From positions 77,711,910 through 77,775,909 of the forward strand of contig CM043960.1 of assembly GCA_014529385.2 (NCBI GenBank): a stretch of 64,000 nucleotides of DNA. Direction: 5' to 3'. Under the pieces are notes generated by a model, which saw only the letters and a list, made by a program, of their open reading frames with translations, was not told where the DNA came from and made no database searches. The position numbers and the translations under genes are program-made. This DNA comes from Adiantum capillus-veneris (taxonomy: Eukaryota; Streptophyta; Polypodiopsida; Polypodiales; Pteridaceae). Shown here in pieces: positions 1 through 11,900 of the stretch (its first letter is position 1; the number at the start of each line of letters is the position of its first letter).

Positions 1-90
1 AATGGCAATACTAGACAGCGGAGCTGGGGTAGCCATAGCTACAAAAGAAATCTGGAAAAAATGGGGGAAACCAGCAATAAGGAAGACTAG
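1..90 (+). pseudogene. Protease start of element H, cut by G1
   Basis: Read from base 2, this stretch encodes a retropepsin active-site region (LDSGAGV) followed by a lysine-rich stretch and a GKP motif. The frame runs to base 90, where the LTR of G1 begins. After the second copy of the 5-bp target duplication the same protein frame continues at 8940-8941 with the rest of the protease (ADG, KPMG, LGRPFMR). This fragment and 8941-14613 are therefore one gene split by a transposon. The upstream gag part lies outside the window. Confidence 0.85.
86..90. repeat. Target site duplication of G1, left copy
   Basis: The five bases ACTAG directly precede the TG of the LTR at 91 and recur after the CA that ends the other LTR at 8934. 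A 5-bp duplication is typical of plant Ty3/gypsy integrase. Confidence 0.93.
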
Positions 91-664
91 TGTGCGCTCC
101 TTGCCGCACTGTCGAAGCAAGGGACTTGCCAATACACCGTATGCGAGCCACAAACGGCTCCAAGCACACAACAAGCCTAAACTAGCAAGCTCAAGAAAAC
201 AAAGGGTGTGTCACTCACCGATCTACGCTCGCCTGCGTGGTGGATTCCTCGCCGCGATGAAGAAGAAGCTGCAGTCGTTCCGCGCTCAACCGCTTCGCCG
301 CCGTCGTGCCTTCGTAATGCTCGATCGCACACACACTCTCCCTCTCTCTCTCTCTCACACACACACACACAAGGAGGTGAAGAAGAAGAAGATGGAGATG
401 GAGCAAGAGCACTCTTCAATTGCACAAATGAGAGAATGAGTAAAAATTAGGTTTAGTTGGCTTTTATAGGAGCTCACCCCATTCACACTTGGGCGCCCAT
501 GCTTAACCAACTAATCCCTTGAATGTCCAAGTTAAAGTGCGCCTCTCATCGGCGATCACTCTACCTTTCCCTATTGGTCCGACAAGCCCGGTACCTGACT
601 CTACCAAATACATAATACGCGTCCATCGTAGGTGATGGGTGTCCGTGTGCCGTGAGGGTTAACA
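91..664 (-). repeat. 3' LTR of G1
   Basis: The 574-bp repeat is read on the minus strand. It begins TGTTAACCCTC (664 downwards) and ends GCGCACA (91). It holds a short GT/GA microsatellite (about 327-372), and its TATAAAA lies near 462-468. It is identical by eye to 8361-8934 apart from base 235. Confidence 0.93.
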
Positions 665-2229
665 TGCCCCCCTTCCTGATGTAGATTCCGTCCTCGGAAG
701 CTATTGAGTTGAAGCTGGTTCGTCGAGGTGGAAGAGCATTTGAGATGAATGTCCTTAGCCTTCTTCAGTCACTGCAAAATCAAACAACATTGGCACAGTA
801 ATTGCATTCTCTTAAAAAGCATATGCAGTTTGAGGTAGACAAATTGATTGGTAAAAGAATTTCAAACAATTTGGCAGCAATGAGCATTAAATTGCAATGT
901 AATCAAATGCATAAACAGATGTAAAGGTAGAAAATTAAACAAGTCTGGGGTCGCTAATTTGACGGTCGAAAGGCACTAGAGATCGAATATTAATACCATG
1001 GGTAAGCTTCTTAATTTTCTGTGGTCAATTAAGTTGTTTAATCGCGAGAGCCAAGTATTCATGTTCGAGGGCTGACTAGAGGCTATATCTAGAAAACCTT
1101 GTAGTTAAGCTACCATAAAAGGAATTTCTCATGAAATCATCGCCTGACTGATTACTTTTTCTTTGACCCCCCAAAGTCTTTTCACATTGATTCAATTATG
1201 ATGTGTGTGCTTATTTTGTATGCCTTGGGTTTTTTGCTTTTCAAGGAAAAGCGCCCACACTGGGAACCTCTAGGGCTCTAGTACCATAGGCAATACATGT
1301 GAGTGAAGTACCAAATCAAGCTGAGATTTCTCTTCCAGCTTAAAATTTTTCATTGTGGCACTTTGATTTTTGCTTGTTCATTTTCAGCATTTTAATTTTG
1401 TAACTTTGGGGGGTCATATAACACTGTTACACTCCCCAGGCTCATCACATTAGTAAACTCCCTTTATAATACTTAAGCTAAAGGTCACTAGGGTTAAGCC
1501 CACTAGAAAGCCCTAGTACATTTCATACAATGCTGCCTAAATCGGATTAAGAACCTAAGTAACCATTGCTTATTAGGAAGGCACTGCTTGATTTTTACAC
1601 CTAAACAAGTGATTATGACAAAAGATTGCATTAAATTAAATGTTGGATACTAAGCCAATGCGCTGAATAGTATGCTACCAATCACAATCAAAGCAGACAA
1701 ACATGGATGCAAAAAGATAAAGGCAATGCTAATGGACAAGAAACACCTGTTTGTGTTGATGGTCGCGCTTGATCTGAAGTGTGAACGAGAGAAAGGTTCC
1801 ATGAAGGTCCAAACCCTATCAATAGCAACACGCTCCTGTACACACTATGAAACACAAACAATACCTCTAGGAGGCACATCAGTGGGAAAAGAGATCTTTG
1901 CTAATCACTCAACTCTAAAACAGAAACACTCTATCGTACTAATCTTACCTACCCTCCATCACTCAAGTGATGAGGATCAAAGGTGTTTTATGGCATAGGT
2001 TTCTGTTTCACTGTACCAAATGTGACATGTGTAGGTCTGAGTTAATGTTTTGACTTTTAATGTGCATACTCGTTTGCTAATTGCTCTTGCTCTTTTTTTT
2101 TGTTTTTGGTGAGTATAAAGCTTTATATGTACATTCCCTAAGATCGGAATTGAGAGGTCAGGGAAAAAGGTTGAGAGGGAAACAAATGAATGATGACTGT
2201 CAGCAAACACTCCCCCTTCCTTGGGTAGA
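665..2229 (-). other. 3' non-coding region of G1, with polypurine tract at 665-676
   Basis: There is no supportable gene. On the minus strand the region lies between the coding sequence and the 3' LTR. The bases at 665-676 read as GGAAGGGGGGCA on the minus strand, next to the LTR, and form the polypurine tract used for plus-strand priming. The same layout and sequence recur in G2 (54269-55895), and a diverged version lies at 37908-39050. The conservation of about 1.5 kb of non-coding DNA across copies suggests it carries cis-acting function, but no motif is recognised. Confidence 0.7.
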
Positions 2230-5200
2230 TCATACCGTTTGAAATGAGCTTGCCACCCTTTGAAACCAATTGTTCCAGTTGGTAATAGGTGAGGATTTTT
2301 GCCAGTAGTTTTCTATTACCCTAGGTGCCTTGTCAAGCTGCAAGGGTGGTAAGGTACTCTCCCAGGATCGAACTTGAAGTGGTTCATTAGGTGATTCTTG
2401 AACACTGGGAGGTGTGGATTCTTTTGTAGCTTCATGGAGGTCCATTACTATAGATGGAGGCTGTGTAGAAGCTTTTACCTCTATGGATGTATTACATGAT
2501 GAGCTAGAATCTTCATGGGACTCCCCCCTTCCTGAGCTAGGTGGAACAAATCGTTCTTTCTTTGGTACCCAAACTAGCTCTAGAACGGGTGTATAACATT
2601 CCATGATTTTTTCCTTTCCGCGATTTTCAATTTGTTTTGGAGCCAGAGGATTGGGTTTACATGGGCCAGGTGACAGGTAAGAGCACAATCTACGTTTTGG
2701 CACCCAGATTTGATCATTTCCTTGATAGTAGCCTTGGGCTTCCAATAGTCGTTTAGGGATCCATCGCAGCATTTTCTTACTTTTATTGGAGCGAGTGGTA
2801 CGTTTCTTACAAGGCTTCTGTTTTTTAGCACTAGCTATGGTCACTAAAGAAGCTTTAGGGACCCACTTGTATGTTTTCTTCGTTACCTTAGGATGAGTCT
2901 TGTCGGAAGAGATATGCATTGCTTGTAGCATATTTAAGGGTATAGGCATTTCATCCCCCTCAGGTGTTACCCAGGTCGTCCCCCTATTTCCCCAAGTGTC
3001 TATGGTTGATGCTAGTTGGACCCAATCCACATTGTCCGACTCAGTCATCCCAGGTAGGATATCCATATAAGGAGAATCTTGGCCAATGTCTGTATCCTTC
3101 TTACAAGTGTAACAATATTGTAGTGGGGCCGAGTGAACTGTGGTGTCAGAGCGATGTCAATAATGGTTTTACTCCCTAAGGGGTGTACCTTACCAGTCAC
3201 CAAATCCACTCTAAGGACAGAGTCTTGGAATTGCAAATACACATGATTTTTAGACCAATCGTGAACCATTTGTGCTTCCCTCATGAATGGTCGTCCTAAA
3301 ATCATTTCATATGACATAAGGTGTTTAGAGAAATCCATTACAATGAACGTATGTCGTACCTTGTGCCCTAGAACTTTGATCTTAAGATCCTTGAGCATCC
3401 CCATAGGTTTGGCTATGGTACCATTTGCCATCTTTACCACAATGTTAGTAACACTGAGGCGGGGTTTTCCCATGGATTCCCAACAATCTTTTGTAACGAT
3501 GCTAACTCCCGCACCACCATCAAGAATTCCCTTTATAGTTAATCCCTTGGTAGTGATGGGTAGAGTCGCATTAGACTCGTCGCCTTCAAAATACTGCCCT
3601 AATTCGTTAATGGGTACCTCGATCACAGACTCGTGTCCATCTAAGTCAAGTGATTGCACATGATTTTCCTCATCAATCATAATCGAGTCAGGCCTATTTG
3701 GTTGCGCAAACTGCGGTAATCCCGTTCGTAGCTCTCCGTTAAGGAATGCTCGAAGTGCAAGGAATAACTCAGGATCTCCATACAACTTTGCTATGATCGT
3801 GGTTCGGACCTCAGAAGACATGAAGTCCACTAGTTTGGCAACATTCATTGGCGTTTTGCAGGGTGTAGGTCCTTGACTAGGAATTGGTGAGGATGGAATC
3901 TCATATTCCTCAATGGGATCAGGTATTCCTTCGTTAAACATCCTTTCCAACAAGAAGGGTGTATGCTCACTTTTTGATGTCCCGTCCTCACTCCCTTCTT
4001 GGATGATACTAGATATGGCTAACGGTCTATGGTTCATGTGGGGTGGATGAACTTGTGTGGGAAACACTGTGTCATGAATTTTTACATGCATGGGTTCTGG
4101 TTCTAGTTTCCTTTGAGTCTCCTCCACTAAACCTCTTAGATGTTTCACCTGCTTAATCTCGTCTACAGGGTTTGGGTACGTCCCAATCTTCTTTTTACGA
4201 TTCTTCCCTTTTTGCCCCTGCGGTTTATCTTGGGGGTCTTGGATTGGATTTGGAAACACTTGTGGTGTTTTCAGAGGCTCTTTATGGTTTTCTCTTATTC
4301 GGTTTTCATTTGGTCCCATGTTACGGTTTTCCTTGTCGATCTTTCCCTTTGTGGTATTGGTTCTAGTCTCCATTGTCTCGACTGAATCTGAATCATCCTC
4401 GAGGTCATTCATATACACGGGGTCATCTCCTGTTCCTATGTTTGTTTTGGAACTTGGCTTTGAATTTTCCGTATTCTGCGACTTCTTCCTTCGTGTCTTC
4501 TTTTTCTTTGCTTGGATAACTGACGCGGTATCTCTCTCTTCGAGGATATGGCCTGGCCCTTGAAGCATGGACCGTGTAATCGCATAAGCGGGTGCGACGG
4601 GTGGCATTGGCGATGTCACACTAGCAATTTCGACCAAATTCAGGGGTGTGATTTTAGGCGCATTTGGGTTATAGGGGCATTGGGCAATCAAGTGATCTAT
4701 GCCACAACGATTACATGTGAGTATTGGCATTGCAGACGTGCTCCCTTGATTCATTTGCATCTGTGCAGCATTCTTTTGCAGCCTAATAGGGCACTCCGCT
4801 ACTCGATGTGGTCCACCACACTCGTAGCATTGAAGAGGTGGCCTCCTAGCCTGGGTGTTGATATTTTGACCTCTGGATGCGAGAGCAGCAGCTTGATAAA
4901 CCGGCTTGACTTGTCCCCAACAATCTTCCATGTAGTATATAGGACATTCTTCCAATGTATCAAGTCCGTAGGCAATACTAGTGTCTATTTCCTCCTCACA
5001 GCCATCTGCATAAGCATTTGATGGCTCGCAACCCACTTGGTTCATAGGGGCAACTCTTGGATGCGGGGGCTGCGGTCCTAGCACAGGAGGTGGTAACAGT
5101 GTAGCTTGTACAACATTTTGAGATCTAGGGACCATGTGTTGCGGTAGTTGCTCAACAGGTGGAGTAGGCATCAATACAGGAGCTCGAGGCGCATCCGTCC

Positions 5201-7409
5201 AGGCTACAGGTGGTCTATTTGCCATCATACGTTTGATCATTAAACAATCCTTAGCTTGGTGACCATACCTACCACATGCGTTGCAAGTTCCATTAAATTT
5301 TACTCTAAACGTAGGGCACTCACTAGTGCTATGTGGACCTAAGCAAATGGAACACCATTGTTGCTCCCTTCTTGGATACATGTGACTATTTTGAGGGGGT
5401 CGATTATCCTTAAGAGACTCTTGGATTGCCTTGGTGAGGTCTGTCAAGAATGTCTCAAATACCTTTGGCTCATTGGCAATGGGCTTTGCAGTCATGGGTT
5501 CATACTCAATGGCTTGTGAGCTAGTGGATCTCGTGTCAGTAGACACCCTCATGCCTGCTATCATCAAGTTGTCCTCTAATTGGATTGCATTGGCAGTGAC
5601 ATCTTCCCAGGTTGTGATACCTCTAATCACTAGTCCATTATAGATTCCTTCATTCCTCAACCCTCGAATGAATCGATCAAGCAGTTGGTTATTGTTGAAG
5701 CGCTCATTTACAGGGCAACGAGAGTTTAAGTGCTTTAGACGACTAATGAAGTCCCTTACTGACTCTCCTTCCTTACGTTCGGCCTTCTGTAGCTGAGATG
5801 CTACACCCCAAAGCACACCTTCTCGTATGTACTCCTTTAGAAACAACCTTCGAAGGGTAGGGTAGATTGTTTTCTCGTCCACCCTTAGGGTCCTATACCA
5901 ATCTCCAGCCTTCCCACTTAATGTCAAGCTTAAGGCATTGCACTTATGTAGTTCGTTGTGTTCCCCTAAGGAATCACATACTTGTTCAAACACTTCAATG
6001 TGTTTCCTAGCATCTTCGTCCCCATTGAATTTTTGCGTGAGTTTGGCAATTTGTACTGCCTTACTTCTAGGCTCTCTATCAGATGCATGACGCATATTTT
6101 CCGCGATAGATCGACCTATGGTTTGAGCAAACGCTGCCAAGTCACCTATGTGAGGAGGCAGGGCCGGTGGAGGTACTCTTGGAATCATATGTGGGAGAGG
6201 AACGGGTACCGGTCTTGGCATATGTGTAGATGATGCAGGATATGGAACATAACCGGGCATAGGTCCACTTGGATAAGAGCTAGGGAGCGGCACTCGAGGA
6301 GCATAAGCAAGTGGTACTATTGGAGGTGTGGGGGCCATGTGTACATAAGGGGCTAGAGGCACATATGGTCGAGGCCCCATATTAGGTACTACGACACTAG
6401 GTAGTGGCACTGCGCTAACCGTAGATGTCATCGGTACATTCTCTGTCAGGCTTATCCCTGGAGTGAGCACTGGGTTTTCCTTAATAGAGGGTTGAGCCAA
6501 GTTAGGGAAGCTAAAGTTTTCGCTAGGAGGCTCAGATTGCATAGAGACCCCAGGTGAAATGACGTAAGATGGGTCCATGGGGCTCATTAGAGGAGTCTCC
6601 ATTTGTGATAGAGTAGGCTGTTGAGCCTTGCTCGTATCCAGAAATCTCATGGGGCCAATTGAGAGTATATTTACCCCTCGGTTTTGCCTTTCTGATTGAA
6701 TAATGCCATGGATAACATTACAGATCATTTTCTGTTGATCTTCGATGCTCTTGGCACTAGAGGTGGATTGTACAATCTCTATCCATCCTACATGGTAGGC
6801 GTGGCCAGAGTGTAGATCCGTCAACACCTCAGTGTGGAGGTCGTATGTCCAATGATCATTAATGAACAATCCTTCTAGAGTCGACGTGTTAACGGTTTCT
6901 TGTGAGGAAGAAGCAATGTTGCTCCCCGTGGTTTTACTTGTCACCAACGGTACTCTAGAGGGAACTTCTGAAGGAGGCAGCTCAACAGGGCCTTCTTGGT
7001 AAGAAGTTGGTAGGATATCCACATGGACACTCTTTGGGGGTGTGGGGTCCACGTGCGATGTGAAAGGAGATTCCACTTCCCCACCCCCTTCGCGTGCTTC
7101 ATCTGCATCAGGTTCCGAGCGAGTAGCTCTACCTAATGTTTCCATGAAACGGCTAAACATACTAGTACTAGGCTGTGGAGCTTCGGGAGGTGCATGGCCT
7201 TCTCTCTCAGTGTTTTGGGTAGGGTATGCTTCCATGATTTCTGAGTCGGAGGAGGAATCACTAGCGGCTATTTTAGGGTCTTGGGTGGTGCTACCTTGTG
7301 TCCCCGCTGAGGGTCTAGAGCTTATCGTGGATGGGTAATGGGTGTCCGTATGAACAGAGGCACCCTCAATATGCTCGTGTTCTAACACTCGCCCAGAGCG
7401 TAAGTGCAT
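2230..7409 (-). pseudogene. Gag-protease polyprotein of G1, broken by one frameshift
   Basis: The start at 7409 (MHLRSGR) begins 1454 codons ending at 3045; the remaining 278 codons (3066-2230) continue in another frame. The copy in G2 has one extra base near 3161, so G1 carries a single-base deletion there. Domains in order: low-complexity N-terminus, proline-rich stretch (residues about 330-420), retrotransposon Gag core (about 450-610), two zinc knuckles near residues 680-720 and two more near 850-910, a basic charged linker, a protease with active site LDGGAG (about 3503-3535), and a tail with W-V/I-P-K motifs (near 2860, 2760, 2700 and 2570). Three of the four knuckles have CX2CX3HX4C spacing; the second is canonical CX2CX4HX4C. 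The product would form virus-like particles, while reverse transcription and integration would need another element. Confidence 0.9.
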
Positions 7410-8338
7410 GTGCTTTTGATACCCTAAGGTGTCAAAAAGCTGCTCCAGGAGGCCTTGTGACTAGTTTTTTGTTTTTTTTGCTAGATTTTTTAGAGCGTGT
7501 CGTGGAATGGGCCGTGTGATAGCTCGAAACGAGCGTATCGGTCAGAGGGTCGTGCCGTGCTTTACAGCCCTCCGTTTGGTCACTCTATGCCTTCGGAATC
7601 CCTAAAACTGTCAATTTCCAGTAGGGAACTAGGCCCAAACTAGAAAGTCTAAGGGTGCAAGTGGGAAGAGAAAGGAGGAGAGTGGAGGACTTGTCCCACA
7701 TGCTCTCATTCTCTCTTGAGGGAGTAGGGTATATATATAAGAGTGAGTCTAGTATATATCATAAGACTGAGGCTTGGGCTTGGGCTTGGGCTTGGGCTTG
7801 GGCCAAGCAATCCCGATCTCGATCTATCTTTTATACAAACCAACCCGTCCGTTTTAAGAGTCACGTTTTTTATTTTCGAAAAATTTCGCCGCCCGCTCGC
7901 TCGCGTTTTTGATTTATTTTTTTATTTTTTTATTTTTTTTATTTTTTTATTTTTTGCAGAAAATACAGAAATTGAAAACGCAGAACTTGCAGTGAAAAAC
8001 GCAGAAATTACAGAAATTGCAGAAAAAACGCAGAAATTACAGAAAATGCAGAAAAATTGCAGAAATTGCAGAAATTGCAGAAAATTGCAGAAAAAACGCA
8101 GAAATTGCAGAAAATGCAGAAAAAACGCAGAAATTGCAGAAAATGCAGAAATTGAAAACGCCGAACTTGAAATTGCAGAAATTGAAAAACGCAGACAATA
8201 GCAGAAATTGAAACTTGACAGCAAATGCAGAAAACGCAAAAAACAGAAATCTCCACACACCCCTTCCCTGCCTTTCCTATGATAGAAATTGCACCAGAAG
8301 AAAACGTAAAGTGCTAACCGAGCTTAGTGTAGGGCATA
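7410..8338 (-). other. Leader of G1 between primer-binding site and gag, with repeat-rich tract
   Basis: The 0.93-kb leader has no gene. Bases 7950-8250 are a near-tandem run of short units related to GCAGAAATT (minus strand: TTTCTGC followed by AA or GTTTT). A hexamer run (GCTTGG units) lies at about 7772-7801. G2 has the same leader at 48199-49087, with fewer hexamers and a shorter TTTCTGC tract. Leaders between the primer-binding site and gag usually hold RNA dimerisation and packaging signals, so the repeats may serve there; that is inference. Short open frames here come from the repeats and are not genes. Confidence 0.65.
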
Positions 8339-8356
8339 TCCCCGGCAACGGCGCCA
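8339..8356 (-). promoter_or_regulatory. Primer-binding site of G1 (tRNA-Asp type)
   Basis: On the minus strand, four bases after the LTR, the sequence reads TGGCGCCGTTGCCGGGGA, the complement of the 3' end of plant tRNA-Asp. This primer is typical of the Athila and Tat branches of plant Ty3/gypsy. The identical site in G2 is at 48181-48198. Confidence 0.9.
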
Positions 8357-8360
8357 AAAA

Positions 8361-8934
8361 TGTGCGCTCCTTGCCGCACTGTCGAAGCAAGGGACTTGCC
8401 AATACACCGTATGCGAGCCACAAACGGCTCCAAGCACACAACAAGCCTAAACTAGCAAGCTCAAGAAAACAAAGGGTGTGTCACTCACCGATCTACGCTC
8501 GCCTTCGTGGTGGATTCCTCGCCGCGATGAAGAAGAAGCTGCAGTCGTTCCGCGCTCAACCGCTTCGCCGCCGTCGTGCCTTCGTAATGCTCGATCGCAC
8601 ACACACTCTCCCTCTCTCTCTCTCTCACACACACACACACAAGGAGGTGAAGAAGAAGAAGATGGAGATGGAGCAAGAGCACTCTTCAATTGCACAAATG
8701 AGAGAATGAGTAAAAATTAGGTTTAGTTGGCTTTTATAGGAGCTCACCCCATTCACACTTGGGCGCCCATGCTTAACCAACTAATCCCTTGAATGTCCAA
8801 GTTAAAGTGCGCCTCTCATCGGCGATCACTCTACCTTTCCCTATTGGTCCGACAAGCCCGGTACCTGACTCTACCAAATACATAATACGCGTCCATCGTA
8901 GGTGATGGGTGTCCGTGTGCCGTGAGGGTTAACA
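8361..8934 (-). repeat. 5' LTR of G1
   Basis: The 574-bp LTR starts with TG at 8934 and ends with CA at 8361 on the minus strand. A TATAAAA box lies at 8732-8738, and the (GT)n(GA)n microsatellite follows about 100 bp downstream, inside the expected transcript. It is nearly identical to 91-664. Confidence 0.93.
8732..8738 (-). promoter_or_regulatory. TATA box of the G1 5' LTR
   Basis: TATAAAA on the minus strand, about 200 bp into the LTR, is conserved in both G2 LTRs (47759-47765 and 56084-56090). Transcription would start roughly 25-35 bp downstream. Confidence 0.65.
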
Positions 8935-8939
8935 ACTAG
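8935..8939. repeat. Target site duplication of G1, right copy
   Basis: ACTAG follows the LTR end at 8934 and matches 86-90. The protease frame of element H continues across this point. Confidence 0.93.
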
Positions 8940-8940
8940 G

Positions 8941-11900
8941 TTGAAACTCCAATTAGCAGATGGACACATGGAGAAACCTATGGGGTTATTAGAGAAAGTT
9001 GTAGTGACTTCTTGCGGCATTGAATACGAACATACTTTTGCTATTGTCGATTTTGGCAAGGAGAATAACTATGATATCATACTGGGAAGACCATTCATGA
9101 GACAATTGAAAATGGTCCAAGATTGGGGCTACGATCACATATACTTGAGAAATATGGAAACCACTACACGTGTGAACCTGAAAGACCATAGCTACAAAGA
9201 TGTGAACCGAACACCGGTAGAGGAGTTTGATTCAGCTACTCTGGCGGGATCCGAATTTCCAGCTTGGTTAGGTAAACCCAAGGAGTTATGGATGTGTGGA
9301 GCTTCGAAATGTGGAAGTCTGAAACGAGAAGAATGTGTTTTAGAAAGGGCTATCGAAGACGAAACTTATGTAAGAGAACCCTTTCCAGAGGACACGTTTG
9401 AACCATTAGAATGGACACACATTCTAGCAACCCTAGATGTTTGTGCAATTCCGGATGGTCCCACAACGAAATTTTGCGACAAGGACGGGTACGACGTGGT
9501 TCCGTATTTCATGTTGAGAACTGTGCTCGAAAAAGAAACTGAAAAGAACGATACAATGGAAAAGGAAGATGAAGAAGAGGTGTTTCACGACATTCCCAAT
9601 CATCCAGAGTGGGGAAATGAAGCAGACAACGAGTCAACGGACAATTCAAGCGGAAACGAAGAAACTATAACGGATGTCCGATTTTATGATTTTCCGAACC
9701 AAACTAAACAACGCCAGAAACACTATAGAGTAAAGAAAAAAACAAAAGGGGTTAGAACCAATCCGATGCCTAGAATAAGAGGAAAAAATCAATTCCTAAT
9801 GCTAGTAAAGGCTGAAGATTGTGTTAAGGATAAGATTTCTGGAAGAATGAGAGGCAGTGATCAAAAGAGCTTACGAAAAGACAAAAGAGGCTCAAGAAAT
9901 CAAGTTCAAAATAATGGAACGAAAATTGAAACAGAAAAATTAGAAAAGAACAAGCGCAACAGAGAATACACGGAGTCCAAGTTAGAACGTAGAAACAAGT
10001 ACAGAGAGCTCAAGAAAACTCTGAAGGAAGTTTGGACGACTGAAATTGAGAGTGGAGAGGACGAAAACGTCAAAATCAAGGAAAACATGGATGTTCCCTC
10101 TCACTATAGGAAATTCACAATAGAGGATAGGAAGGTGATATTAACCCCACCTATTCGAGAGAGGAAGGAGAACGAATCTTATGACGGACCGGAGGATGCA
10201 AAAAAAGTTGATTTAGCAGCTCCAGGTGAGACGCCTAGACCGGTGTACATAGCCACAGATTTGTCTCCAAGCGAGGAAGAGAGACTTTTGAGTCTTCTCA
10301 GAGAGTATAGGGATGTGTTTGCATGGTCTTATAAGGACTTAAAGGGAGTTGACCCATCGATATGCCAACACTCAATCCCACTGAAACAAGACGCAAAGCC
10401 TAGCAGACAGAGACCATACACATATAATGATACTTTTGCTAAGCGAATCAAGGAGGAGATAGATAAGCTAATGGAAGCTGAATTCATATACGAGATTGAA
10501 CACACTGATTGGGTATCTCCGATTGTGGTAGTACCTAAGAAGAACGGAAAACTCCGAGTGTGTGTCAACTTAAAGAAAGTGAATGCTGCAACAATCAGGG
10601 ACAATTATCCCCTGCCGATAACTGATCATGTTCTAGAGCGTGTATCAGGGAAAACAGCATACTCCTTTCTTGATGGTTTTTCAGGATATAACCAGCTAGC
10701 CATAGCACTGGAAGATCAACATAAAACAGCTTTTGCAACGGAGTGGGGAATTTATGCTTATCGGGTTATGCCTTTTGGTCTAACCAATGCTCCCGCAACC
10801 TTCCAGAGGCTGATGACGCATGCTTTCAAAGAATACTTAAGGCTGTTTCTCGAGATATACATGGATGACTTATGTGTACATTCTCTACTGAGAGATGAGC
10901 ATCTAGAACACCTAAGAAAAGTATTTGAGAAATGTAGGACATATCGCATTTGTCTCAATCTTGAGAAATGTGTGTTTATGGTCCGACAGGGCAGAATTCT
11001 GGGACATATTGTCTCACAAAACGGAATATCCACGGATTTAGAGAAGATAAAAGTTATAGTGGATATGCCTAGACCAACCAATGCGAAACAAGTACAGAGC
11101 TTTATGGGACATTGCGGATATTATAGACGATTCATTTACATGTACGCTATAATAGGCCAACCACTTTACAGGCTAATAGTGAACTTTGAATGGACAGAGG
11201 AGTGTGAGGAATCATTCAAGAAATTGAAAGAGGCACTCATAATCGCTCCAGTCTTGAAATCACCAGATTGGGAGAAGATATTCCATGTGCACATAGATGC
11301 TTCTGCATATGCAATAGGATGCATTCTGGCTCAGCCAGAAGAAGGAAACATGGATTTTCCTATCTGTTACGCCAGTCGACAGCTCAACCATGCAGAGAAG
11401 AATTACACCACAACAGAGCGAGAGGGATTAGGAATGATATATGCTGTGAAGAAATTTCGGCATTATCTTCTAGCCAACAAGTTTGTGTTTTTTACAGATC
11501 ACCAAGCCTTGCTCTACCTAGTGAATAAACCATGCAATACCGGGAGAATAGTGAGATGGTTCATTATCTTACTGGAATTCGACTTCACGGTAGTAGTAAA
11601 GAAAGGAAAAACACATCTTAGAGCTGATCATCTTTCGTGATTAACGAATGGAGAAGACCCTATAGGAGTAGATGACGACATGCCAGACGCGTACTTGTTC
11701 AACATAGAAATGATACCTAAGTGGTCTCAAAATGTCGTTGACCTATTAACCTATGGAGGAGAGTTTGATAGAAGAGAATACAACCTGAAACATATTGCTA
11801 TTCAGCAATCCAAGAATCTTCAATTGATTGCAGGAAGGTTGTATCAATTGGGAAATGATCATGTTTTACGACTATGCATCAATCCTGAGGAATATAATAT

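Larger units (their letters stand above)
91..8934 (-). mobile_element. Element G1: complete non-autonomous LTR retrotransposon (gag-protease only)
   Basis: It is 8844 bp, with 574-bp LTRs at 91-664 and 8361-8934, TG/CA ends, a 5-bp target duplication (ACTAG), a tRNA-Asp-type primer-binding site (8339-8356) and a pyrimidine run at 665-676 that is the polypurine tract on the minus strand. Its only long coding region, 7409-2230, encodes Gag, zinc knuckles, a protease and a W-V-P-K tail. I find no RT, RNase H or integrase in any frame. This resembles the TR-GAG class of non-autonomous plant elements. The two LTRs differ by eye at one base (G at 235, T at 8505), so the insertion is recent. A second copy (G2) lies at 47571-56511. 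Confidence 0.93.

Noticed and set aside
1672-1998. A 108-codon frame in the 3' region of G1 as an extra gene
   Set aside because: It is antisense to the element and the matching region of G2 (about 54560-54870) does not keep the frame.
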